Shown: in pieces, positions 1 through 7,493 of the stretch
Layout: every line of letters begins with the position of its first letter
Position numbering within the stretch: the stretch's first letter is position 1
Assembly (NCBI GenBank): GCA_900552415.1
Contig: USAD01000008.1
Span: 1 to 22,852, forward strand
DNA from: an uncultured Parabacteroides sp.
Lineage (GTDB): Bacteria > Bacteroidota > Bacteroidia > Bacteroidales > Tannerellaceae
Reading direction: 5' to 3'
Length of the DNA: 22,852 nucleotides
Notes under the pieces: model-generated
Seen by the model: the letters and a program-made list of their open reading frames with translations, nothing else
Database searches by the model: none
Told to the model about the DNA's origin: nothing
Program-made: the position numbers and the translations under genes

Positions 1-1
1 G

Positions 2-574
2 GCTGTACAGGCTGTCGCTAAAATGAAAGAGTTCTATGAGAATGGGGGCAGTTTGTTGCTGACACGTTTCGCGACATATTACGCTGCGAAATTGGGCATA
101 ACCAAAGATGGGAAAATCCCCAATAACTGTTGGGGCGGCGCGGAGCAATCCGGTGAAACGACTACAGGCCCGTGGAGTTTCTATATTACGGATCATCAGG
201 ATCATGCGCTTTATTCGGGCATAACTGCCGAGACTATTGATGGCAAACCGGCTATTTATACCTGCGACAAGGGTTATAACATCACCAACAGTACGGCCCA
301 ATGGCATATTGGTACCGATTGGGGCGACTATGCGGACTTGAATACATGGGAGACCCAACATGGCGCCGTTAGCTTAGGATATGGAGGTGATGACTCTGTC
401 GTGGTATGGGAATATCCATCCAGCGAAACAAGCGGTAAGGCGCTCTGCGTTGGTTCTGGATGCTATGACTGGTATTCTGCTGGGGTTGATGTTTCCGCTG
501 ACCAGTATCATGAGAACGTGGCGAAACTTACCCAGAATGCGATTAATTATTTAATGAACGCATCAAAAAAGTAA
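2..574 (+). CDS. Surface glycan (fructan)-binding protein, DUF4960 type, C-terminal part
   Basis: The reading frame is open from the left edge, so the gene starts outside the window. An internal ATG at 23 is unlikely to be the true start because the frame runs on upstream of it. About 190 residues are visible, ending at TAA 572-574. The segment is rich in Gly, Trp and Tyr (for example NNCWGGAEQSGE and YGGDDSVVVWEYPSS), which looks like a secreted beta-rich carbohydrate-binding domain. It resembles the DUF4960 domain of the B. thetaiotaomicron levan-binding lipoprotein BT1761. That assignment rests on my memory of the family plus the neighbours: a surface GH32, a second GH32, a transporter and a fructokinase follow in the same order as in the B. 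theta fructan locus. The inferred role is to hold levan or inulin at the cell surface beside a SusC/SusD pair that would lie upstream, off the window. The N-terminal lipobox and any other domain cannot be seen. Confidence 0.7.
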   Translation, partial: AVQAVAKMKEFYENGGSLLLTRFATYYAAKLGITKDGKIPNNCWGGAEQSGETTTGPWSFYITDHQDHALYSGITAETIDGKPAIYTCDKGYNITNSTAQWHIGTDWGDYADLNTWETQHGAVSLGYGGDDSVVVWEYPSSETSGKALCVGSGCYDWYSAGVDVSADQYHENVAKLTQNAINYLMNASKK

Positions 575-584
575 TCGAATAATC

Positions 585-619
585 GTTGTCCGGTAAGGGA
601 TTCTCCAGTATCGGACAAC
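585..619 (+). other. Intercistronic stem-loop
   Basis: GTTGTCCG at 585-592 is the exact reverse complement of CGGACAAC at 612-619, enclosing a 19-nt loop. It lies in the 66-bp gap between the glycan-binding protein gene and the levanase pseudogene. No T-tract follows (the sequence runs into ATTAAATAAA), so it is not a canonical intrinsic terminator. It may be a processing or mRNA-stabilising hairpin that sets different levels for the upstream surface-binding genes and the downstream enzymes. That role is inference. Confidence 0.5.
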
Positions 620-640
620 ATTAAATAAATAATGTAATTT

Positions 641-2215
641 ATGAGAACAATGATATATTCTTTAGCTCTGGCGGCATTCATGTCGCTGGGAAGTTGTAGT
701 GATGACGATCCTATATTGACACAGAAAGACTGGCAAGGAACGACGACCTATTTTGCTTCGACAGATGAACAGTTTTCCACATATTATAAGCCATCCGTAG
801 GGTATGTCGGCGATCCGATGCCTTTTTATGATCCGGTTGAGCAGGATTTTAAGATTCTGTATTTGCAGGATTTCCGTCCGAACCCGGAGGCGACTTATCA
901 TCCTATTTGGGGGGTGAGCACGAAGAACCTGGATTCATATCTCTCGTTGGGTGAATTGATACCTACGGGAACGGCGTCGGAAGCTGACGCGGCGCTAGGA
1001 ACGGGCAGTACGATATATAATGACACTGAAAAATTGTATTATACATTCTATACAGGTCATACCGCTAAACAAGAAGTTGTGATGATGGCAACTTCACCTG
1101 ATTTTAAAGTGTGGACGAAAGATAAGTCTCTTTATTTGTGTGGAGATGATTATGGCTCTAGCGTATAAGTTATTCGTGATCGTTTTGTGTTTAAGGGTGA
1201 TGATGGTGTTTATCATATGATTGTTTCCACTTTGTAGGGTACAAAAGGTGTATTGGCTGAATTTACTTCCTCTGATTTGAAATCCTGGAAACATAACGGA
1301 GAGTTCATGTCGATGATGTGGGATCGCTTTTACGAGTGTCCGGATATCTTTAAGATGGGTGACTGGTGGTATCTGGTTTATTCGGAAAAGCTTGCGGCTG
1401 TACGCAAAGTACAATATTTTAAAGGTCGGACTTTGGATGAATTGAAGGCTTGTACGGCTAATGATGCGGGAATTTGGCCCGACAATCGTGAGGGCGTTTT
1501 GGATTCACGTGCTTTTTATACGGGAAAGACTGCTTCTGATGGAACGAATCGTTACATCTGGGGGTGGTGTCCGACACGAGTGGGTAATGACAATACGGCT
1601 GTAGGAGCTGCTCCTAACGAGCCTGAGTGGGCAGGTAATTTGGTCGCTCATAGACTTATCCAGCATGAGGATGGAACTTTGTCATTGGGTAGTGTGGAAG
1701 GTATCGATAAAAAATATACTTCAGAATCCTCTTTGAAGGTGATGGCTAAGAGTGAGAATGGGGTTAGTGAGAGCGATGGCAGGTATGTATTGTCTGGAGA
1801 TGCTTACGTCTTGTTTAATCGATTGAATGTGCGTAATAAACTTTCCTTTACTGTTAAGACAACGGATAAAACAGATAAGTTCGGTTTCTCTTTTGTACGA
1901 GGTACTGATTCAAGGAAATATTATTCTATTGTGGTAAATCCAGAAGAGGAAGGTAATAAGAAGAAATTGAACTTTGAGGAACAAGGTGAAGATGGTATAG
2001 GTTTTATCAGTGGTATTGACGGATACTTGTTTACTTCTCCTTCCGATAATGAGTATCATGTAACTGTTTATACGGATAATTCTGTTTGCGTTGTTTATAT
2101 TAATGACAATGTCGCATATACAAACCGTATTTATGGCACACAAAAGAACTGCTGGTCTATAAATTGCTACGAAGGTACTGTTGAGATTAGTGATGTTGAG
2201 GTAAGTTATTATTAA
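641..2215 (+). pseudogene. GH32 surface levanase (BT1760-like), broken by two in-frame stops
   Basis: One continuous frame of 525 codons is interrupted by TAA at 1166-1168 (codon 176) and TAG at 1235-1237 (codon 199), with no frameshift. Homology-like sequence continues through and after both stops. The N-terminus has a lipoprotein signal ending in LGSC (Cys19), so the ancestral product was a surface lipoprotein. Three GH32 landmarks are visible in read-through numbering: the nucleophile region VGDPMP (Asp58), a degraded RDP motif reading RDR at codons 179-181, and YECPD with the acid/base Glu232. A C-terminal beta-sandwich-like region follows. The length fits a full family member. The stop overlaps the next gene's start (TAATG at 2213-2217). 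By position and type it matches BT1760, the endo-acting surface levanase. The gene is most likely dead. Stop readthrough or local sequence error are the alternatives. The 3' part alone (from about 1253) lacks the nucleophile and signal peptide. Confidence 0.85.
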
Positions 2216-4038
2216 TGCGTGGATTTATGGATTTGAGTTTATTTTCATCAAAAAAGAGTTTGTTGGCTATTATGCTGGGAGTTGCTCTTACAGCTCAAGG
2301 AGTAGAGAATAAATTTGTTATTAGGCATTTGGCTAATGAGCAAAATATAATAGTCTTAGAGTCAGCGAAGAAGTTTTTACTTCTTCCTGTTCAGGAAAAT
2401 GCGCCAGAGGGAAAGATTAACATTGTTATTAATAATGAATCGCAATTGGATCAGAGCATCAATGTACGTCTGGCTCGTGAAAGAGTTGATTATTACGTGC
2501 CGTTGGATTTATCAGCTTATGTGGGAAAGACAGTTTCAATTGATGTTGCTGGTATGCCGTCATCTTCATTATGCTGGAAGGAAATGAAGATCGCTGATAC
2601 CTTTGATACCACGAACCGGGAAGTCTTCCGCCCGCTTTATCATCATACGCCCGCTTATGGTTGGATGAACGACCCGAATGGCATGTTTTATAAGGATGGT
2701 GTTTATCATCTTTATTTTCAATATAATCCATATGGCTCTACTTGGGGAAATATGACTTGGGGACATTCGACAAGCGAGGACTTGACCCATTGGACTTTTC
2801 AAGGTGAGGCGATCGTGCCTGATGCTTGGGGCACAATATTCAGTGGCTCCTGCGTTGTTGATAACGATAACACGGCAGGGTTTGGAGCTGGTGCGGTTAT
2901 CGCGTTCTATACCTCGGCGAAATCGACACCATGGGGTGATAGCCAATCGCAGAGTATGGCTTATAGCTTGGATAACGGAAAGACTTTCGTCAAGTATGAC
3001 CATAATCCGGTCTTGATTTCTGAGGAGCGTGATTTCCGTGATCCGAAAGTATTTTGGTATGCTCCTGGTAAACATTGGGTAATGATACTTGCTGTTGGGC
3101 AGGAAATGTGGATCTATTCTTCTGGAAATTTGAAAGAATGGAAAAAAGAGAGTCAGTTTGGAGCGAAACACGGTGCTCATGGTGGCGTTTGGGAATGCCC
3201 GGATTTGGTGGAATTGCCAGTTGAGGGTACAAACGAGAAGAAATGGGTATTGATCTGTAACTTGAATCCAGGTGGGCCTTTTGGAGGTAGCGCTGCCCAA
3301 TATTTTGTTGGTTCTTTTGATGGTAAACAGTTTGTCAATGAGTCGCCGACTCAAACAAAATGGTTGGATTGGGGTAAGGATAATTATGCGACAGTCACTT
3401 GGCACGATGCGCCTGACAACCGTTGTATTGCCTTGGGCTGGATGAGTAATTGGCAATATCAGACGGTACTCCCGACGACACAGTATCGGGGTGCGAATAC
3501 GATCGCACGGGATCTGACGCTTTATGAGGTGAATGGGGATTATCTCCTGAAATCCTCGCCATCGCCGGAGATAGAGCGGATTCGGGGCGAGAAGAAGCAG
3601 TTCTCTTCATTTAAGGTGAGTGATACCTATGAGCTGGACAAACTCTTGGATGATAATAAATGTGCATACGAGATTGAGATGACCATCAAGAACTCAGGTG
3701 CTTCGAAGATCGTGTTTTCGCTGTTGAACGAGCAGGGAGAGAAGGTTTATATGTATTATGATATAACCCGTGCCCAATTTGTTATGGATCGTAGCGAGAG
3801 TGGCCGGATTGATTTTAGCGATGATTTTCCGGCGGTGACAGTCGCTACGACTAATGAAAGTGGTGATATACGGCTTCGTCTGTTTGTCGACCGGTCGAGT
3901 ATTGAGGCTTTTGGAAATGAAGGTAAATTTGTGATGACCAATCGTGTTTTCCCTTCCAAACCTTACAATCGACTTTCGTTTGAGTCGGTTCGTGGAAGTT
4001 ATACGGTCAAGTCTTTAAATGTTTATAAGTTGGATTAA
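2215..4038 (+). CDS. Exported GH32 beta-fructosidase (levanase/inulinase type) with N-terminal DUF4980-like domain
   Basis: This is a glycoside hydrolase of family 32 that hydrolyses beta-fructosidic links in fructans or fructo-oligosaccharides, probably in the periplasm and probably exo-acting, releasing fructose. The product has 607 residues. The first 30 residues look like a cleavable Sec signal (KKSLLAIMLGVALTAQG) with no lipobox. An N-terminal beta domain of about 100 residues, as in DUF4980-bearing GH32 enzymes, precedes the catalytic five-bladed propeller. All three catalytic motifs are intact: WMNDPNG (150-156, nucleophile Asp153), FRDP (274-277, transition-state stabiliser Asp276) and WECPD (326-330, acid/base Glu327). 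The C-terminal beta-sandwich carries the family-like VDRSSIEAFG stretch. The ATG at 2215 overlaps the upstream stop, which suggests translational coupling to the now broken upstream gene. An in-frame ATG at 2227 is an alternative start. It corresponds in position to BT1759. Whether levan (beta-2,6) or inulin (beta-2,1) is preferred cannot be read from the sequence. Confidence 0.9.
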   Translation: MRGFMDLSLFSSKKSLLAIMLGVALTAQGVENKFVIRHLANEQNIIVLESAKKFLLLPVQENAPEGKINIVINNESQLDQSINVRLARERVDYYVPLDLSAYVGKTVSIDVAGMPSSSLCWKEMKIADTFDTTNREVFRPLYHHTPAYGWMNDPNGMFYKDGVYHLYFQYNPYGSTWGNMTWGHSTSEDLTHWTFQGEAIVPDAWGTIFSGSCVVDNDNTAGFGAGAVIAFYTSAKSTPWGDSQSQSMAYSLDNGKTFVKYDHNPVLISEERDFRDPKVFWYAPGKHWVMILAVGQEMWIYSSGNLKEWKKESQFGAKHGAHGGVWECPDLVELPVEGTNEKKWVLICNLNPGGPFGGSAAQYFVGSFDGKQFVNESPTQTKWLDWGKDNYATVTWHDAPDNRCIALGWMSNWQYQTVLPTTQYRGANTIARDLTLYEVNGDYLLKSSPSPEIERIRGEKKQFSSFKVSDTYELDKLLDDNKCAYEIEMTIKNSGASKIVFSLLNEQGEKVYMYYDITRAQFVMDRSESGRIDFSDDFPAVTVATTNESGDIRLRLFVDRSSIEAFGNEGKFVMTNRVFPSKPYNRLSFESVRGSYTVKSLNVYKLD

Positions 4039-4039
4039 T

Positions 4040-5206
4040 ATGATGGGACGGACGAGTTATTTAAGATTGATCCCGGTGATGTTCTGTTTCTTCGCCATGG
4101 GATTTGTGGATTTGGTTGGCATTGCCTCCAATTATGTAAAGGCGGATTTAGGGTTGAGCGACTCAAGCGCGAATATATTTCCCTCATTGGTGTTTTTCTG
4201 GTTTCTGATCTTCTCGGTCCCGACAGGTATTCTTATGAATCGAATCGGGCGCAAGAAGACCGTGCTGCTGAGTTTGATCGTGACATTTGTCTCGTTGGTA
4301 ATCCCTATTTTCGGGAGTAGTTATCTGGAAATGTTGATTTCGTTTTCCTTGTTGGGAATTGGGAATGCCTTGATGCAAACCTCCTTGAATCCTTTGTTGA
4401 GTAATATTATTGCTGGAGATAAGCTGGCGAGCACACTGACCTTCGGACAGTTTATCAAGGCGATCGCTTCATTCTTGGCACCTTACCTGGCCATGTGGGG
4501 CGCTATGGGGATCTTGCCTGATTTCGGATTGGGCTGGCGACTCCTTTTCCCGGTTTATATGGTGATCGCCGTTGTGGCTATCTTGCTATTGGGTATGACA
4601 CCTATTGAGGAGGAAAAGGCGGATCGGGCGTCAGGTTTCAGGGATTGCTTCTCCCTGTTGGGTAAGCCTTTCATCCTTTTGTCTTTTATCGGTATCATGT
4701 GCCATGTTGGTATTGATGTCGGAACCAATACGACAGCGCCTAAGATCCTGATGGAACGTTTGGAATTATCGTTATCTGACGCGGGATTTGCGACAAGTCT
4801 CTATTTTATTTTCCGTACGATGGGATGCCTTTTGGGAGCTATTATCTTACGGCGGGCTTCGGCCAGGAACTTTTTCGCCTTGAGTGTCATCTTGATGTTG
4901 ATCGCGATGGTGGGACTCTTTCTTTTCCATTCGAAAACGATCATATATATTTGTATCGCCTTGATTGGTTTTGGAAACTCGAACATTTTCTCGATCGTTT
5001 TCGCTCAGGCGCTTTCTGCGCTTCCTGACAAGAAGAATGAGGTATCGGGCCTGATGATCATGGGATTGTTTGGAGGTACGGTATTTCCATTGGCGATGGG
5101 ATTGGCGAGCGACGCTTTGGGGCAAAATGGGGCGATCGCAGTCATGGCTTTGGGCGTGATTTATTTATTAACCTATACATTTAAAATTAAACGAGAACAT
5201 GAATAA
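4040..5206 (+). CDS. MFS fructose / fructo-oligosaccharide inner-membrane transporter
   Basis: This is a 12-helix major facilitator protein of about 388 residues. The first helices are obvious (LIPVMFCFFAMGFVDLVG), and the loop between helices 2 and 3 carries the MFS motif A remnant NRIGRKK. A charged central loop (PIEEEKADRASGF) separates the two six-helix halves. It sits between a fructosidase and a fructokinase, so fructose or short fructo-oligosaccharide uptake, probably proton-coupled, is the natural role. The corresponding B. theta gene, BT1758, is the inner-membrane transporter of the fructan locus. An open frame extends to ATG 4019 inside the GH32 gene, but the ATG at 4040, one base after the GH32 stop, gives the cleaner N-terminus (MMGRTSYLRL). 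ATG 4043 is equally possible. It overlaps the fructokinase start by 8 bases. Confidence 0.85.
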   Translation: MMGRTSYLRLIPVMFCFFAMGFVDLVGIASNYVKADLGLSDSSANIFPSLVFFWFLIFSVPTGILMNRIGRKKTVLLSLIVTFVSLVIPIFGSSYLEMLISFSLLGIGNALMQTSLNPLLSNIIAGDKLASTLTFGQFIKAIASFLAPYLAMWGAMGILPDFGLGWRLLFPVYMVIAVVAILLLGMTPIEEEKADRASGFRDCFSLLGKPFILLSFIGIMCHVGIDVGTNTTAPKILMERLELSLSDAGFATSLYFIFRTMGCLLGAIILRRASARNFFALSVILMLIAMVGLFLFHSKTIIYICIALIGFGNSNIFSIVFAQALSALPDKKNEVSGLMIMGLFGGTVFPLAMGLASDALGQNGAIAVMALGVIYLLTYTFKIKREHE

Positions 5207-6083
5207 CATCATTGTAGGAATGGGTGAGGCTCTTTGGGATGTGTTGCCCGAAGGAAAGAAAATCGGTGGCGCTCCTGCCAACTTCGCTTATCATGTGTCA
5301 CAATTCGGATTGAATAGCTGCGTCGTTAGTGCTGTCGGTGAGGATAAGTTGGGTAAGGAGATCTTAGATAATTTTGATGAGAAACAATTGACTTACCAGA
5401 TTGAGCAGGTGCCCTATCCGACAGGAACCGTACAAGTAGAGTTGGATGAGGCGGGTGTTCCTTGCTACGATATCAAGGAAGGAGTAGCATGGGATAATAT
5501 TCCATTCACGCCGGAATTGGAAGATTTGGCTCGCCGGACAAGGGCGGTTTGTTTTGGATCATTAGCGCAACGAAGCATTGTGTCACGCGAGACGATCAAC
5601 CGTTTTCTCGATACGATGCCGGAAGGTGAGGATCAGTGGAAAATCTTTGACATCAACTTGCGTCAAGGTTTCTATACGAAGGAGATTCTTTGCGTCTCCA
5701 TGCGGAAATGCAATATATTGAAGATTAATGACGAGGAACTGATAACATTAAGCCGTATGTTTGGCTGGCCCGGTATCGATCTGGAGGATAAGTGTTGGAT
5801 CCTGTTGGCTAAGTTCAATCTGAGAATGTTGATTCTGACATGCGGCGTGAATGGTAGTTATGTCTTTACGCCGGGTGAGATCTCGTTTGTTGAGACTCCG
5901 AAAGTGGAAGTAGCCGATACGGTAGGTGCTGGCGATTCGTTTACGGCCGCTTTTGTCGCTGCTATCTTAAAAGGAAAAAGCGTAGCGGATGCGCATCATC
6001 TGGCAGTGAAGGTCTCAGCTTATGTTTGTACCTGCAATGGGGCCATGCAGAAGTTGCCGGAAGAGTTGACTGGCTTAGCGTAA
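5199..6083 (+). CDS. Fructokinase, PfkB family
   Basis: This ATP-dependent ribokinase-family sugar kinase has 294 residues. It shows the N-terminal PfkB signature region GGAPANFAYHVSQFG (from residue 23), with Gly-Gly involved in sugar binding. It also has an NxxE-type motif (KINDEE, Asn177 and Glu180) and the C-terminal signature DTVGAGDSF (240-248) with catalytic base Asp246. No lesions are visible. The ATG at 5199 lies inside the last codons of the transporter gene, an 8-base overlap typical of tight operons. It is the last gene of the fructan operon and should phosphorylate imported fructose to fructose 6-phosphate for glycolysis. It corresponds to BT1757 in B. theta. Other PfkB substrates are possible from sequence alone, but the context makes fructose by far the best guess. 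Confidence 0.92.
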   Translation: MNNIIVGMGEALWDVLPEGKKIGGAPANFAYHVSQFGLNSCVVSAVGEDKLGKEILDNFDEKQLTYQIEQVPYPTGTVQVELDEAGVPCYDIKEGVAWDNIPFTPELEDLARRTRAVCFGSLAQRSIVSRETINRFLDTMPEGEDQWKIFDINLRQGFYTKEILCVSMRKCNILKINDEELITLSRMFGWPGIDLEDKCWILLAKFNLRMLILTCGVNGSYVFTPGEISFVETPKVEVADTVGAGDSFTAAFVAAILKGKSVADAHHLAVKVSAYVCTCNGAMQKLPEELTGLA

Positions 6084-6145
6084 TTCGGGTAACTCTATTA
6101 TTCATTAGAGCTGCATCAATTATTTCAATGACTACATAAGGACGG

Positions 6146-6177
6146 AACGGTCGGGGGATTTCCTCCGGCCGTTTTTT
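6146..6177 (+). terminator. Rho-independent terminator of the fructan operon
   Basis: A 12-bp stem (6146-6157 with 6162-6173, including two G-T wobbles) closes an ATTT loop and runs directly into six T residues at 6172-6177. It lies 62 bases after the fructokinase stop and before the sbcD promoter, so it separates the two transcription units. Confidence 0.9.
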
Positions 6178-6178
6178 A

Positions 6179-6209
6179 TTGGTAAAACAGCATCGCTTGA
6201 GTATATTTG
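6179..6209 (+). promoter_or_regulatory. Predicted Bacteroidetes-type promoter for sbcDC
   Basis: TATATTTG at 6202-6209 matches the Bacteroidetes -7 consensus TAnnTTTG exactly. A weak -33-like TTGG lies at 6179-6182 with a 19-base spacer. The start codon of sbcD follows 30 bases downstream, leaving a short leader. It directly follows the upstream terminator. Confidence 0.55.
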
Positions 6210-6239
6210 TGGAATTAATAATATAGAGATTCTTAATCC

Positions 6240-7493
6240 ATGATCAAGATATTAGCGACAAGCGATTGGCATCTGGGCAATGTTTTCAAGGGTTTCGACC
6301 GGCAGGCGGAGCATGTTCATTTCCTGGAGTGGCTGTTGGCGACAATCGACCGTGAGCGGCCAGATGTTCTGTTGGTTGCGGGCGACGTGTTTGATAATAG
6401 TAATCCCTCGGCTGCGGCACAACGGCTTTATTACGATTTTCTCGACCGGGTGACGGTTGCCGCTCCAGACATGGCGGTGGTAATTATCGCTGGCAATCAC
6501 GATTCGGCGGCCCGGTTGGAGGCACCTCGAGCTCTGCTTGAGCGGCGGGGCGTTCAGGTGCGAGGTGTTGTTCGTCGGCAGGCGGATGGCCAGCCGGACT
6601 GGGCGGAATTGCTGGTGCCGGTCGAGGGCCGAGATTGCGAGCGGGCCTGGATTATGGCGGTGCCCTATTTGCGGGATGGCGATTTTGCCCGAGAGGCCGG
6701 TTATGGGGAAGGCGCGGTTGGCTTTATCCGCTCGTTGGCGGCCTACGCGAACCAGAATTGCCGGAAACCGGACGAGGCTTTGGTCTTGATGGCCCATCTT
6801 TACGCGACGGGGGCCGAGATCGCCGAGGAGTCGTCGGAACGGCTGATCGTTGGCGGTTCGGAGATGGTCAATATGGGGCAGGTGAGTGACGCGGTTACTT
6901 TGGCTGTCATAGGTCATATCCATAAGCGGCAACGAATTGGCGGAAGCGAGCGGATGCGTTATCCGGGCAGTGCCTTGCCGATGTCCTTCTCTGAACGGGG
7001 TTATCAACATGGCGCCGATCTTTGGACGATCAGCCAGGGCAAATGCGAGGAGCTGCCCCGTTTCATCGCATACCAACCGATACGTCCCTTACGCTCACTC
7101 TCGGCGGAACCGCTTCCGTTGGAGGAGATCAAGAAACGGATCTCGGAATTGCCGGATAAGGTCAAGGAGGCTGGGAAGGAGGCGCCTTACCCTTATTTGG
7201 AGATCAAGGTCCTGTTGGATGGCCCGGATCCCAATCTTGGGAAGAATATCGCCGATCTGCTGGAGGATAAGGCGGTGGCGTTGTGTCGGGTGGCGACCTA
7301 TTATCAGGCATTAACAGATAATGATGCGGATAATAAGGCATTGGAATCGGTTGAGGATTTATTGGAACAGGATCCGTTGGAAATGATCCGGATCAGTTAT
7401 CGGAACAAATATCATAGTGAGATGGGCGAGGAATTGGTCGCTTTGGCCCGGCAGGCGATCGAGGCCGCCAGAAAGGAGGAGACGGAGGAATGA
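6240..7493 (+). CDS. sbcD: Nuclease SbcCD subunit D (Mre11-like)
   Basis: This is the metallophosphoesterase nuclease subunit of the SbcCD complex, a Mn-dependent double-strand exonuclease and hairpin endonuclease that removes cruciforms, protein-blocked ends and misfolded palindromes. The product has 417 residues, close to the usual size of about 400. The phosphoesterase metal-binding motifs are intact and in order: SDWHLG (Asp9, His11), GDVFDN (Asp49, Asp52), GNHDS (Asn86, His87, Asp88), His186 in MAHL, and GHIH (225-228). A C-terminal capping domain rich in charged residues follows. The ATG at 6240 sits just after a predicted promoter. Its stop overlaps the sbcC start (ATGA at 7490-7493), implying coupled translation of the two subunits. 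Confidence 0.95.
   Translation: MIKILATSDWHLGNVFKGFDRQAEHVHFLEWLLATIDRERPDVLLVAGDVFDNSNPSAAAQRLYYDFLDRVTVAAPDMAVVIIAGNHDSAARLEAPRALLERRGVQVRGVVRRQADGQPDWAELLVPVEGRDCERAWIMAVPYLRDGDFAREAGYGEGAVGFIRSLAAYANQNCRKPDEALVLMAHLYATGAEIAEESSERLIVGGSEMVNMGQVSDAVTLAVIGHIHKRQRIGGSERMRYPGSALPMSFSERGYQHGADLWTISQGKCEELPRFIAYQPIRPLRSLSAEPLPLEEIKKRISELPDKVKEAGKEAPYPYLEIKVLLDGPDPNLGKNIADLLEDKAVALCRVATYYQALTDNDADNKALESVEDLLEQDPLEMIRISYRNKYHSEMGEELVALARQAIEAARKEETEE

Noticed and set aside
1253..2215. The 3' part of the levanase as a separate short gene starting at TTG 1253
   Set aside because: It lacks a signal peptide and the nucleophile domain, and it is in the same frame as the upstream half. It is the remainder of one broken gene.
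6093..6110. A small inverted repeat CTCTA/TAGAG after the fructokinase gene
   Set aside because: It is a five-base AT-rich stem of a kind expected by chance. The strong terminator lies further on at 6146-6177.
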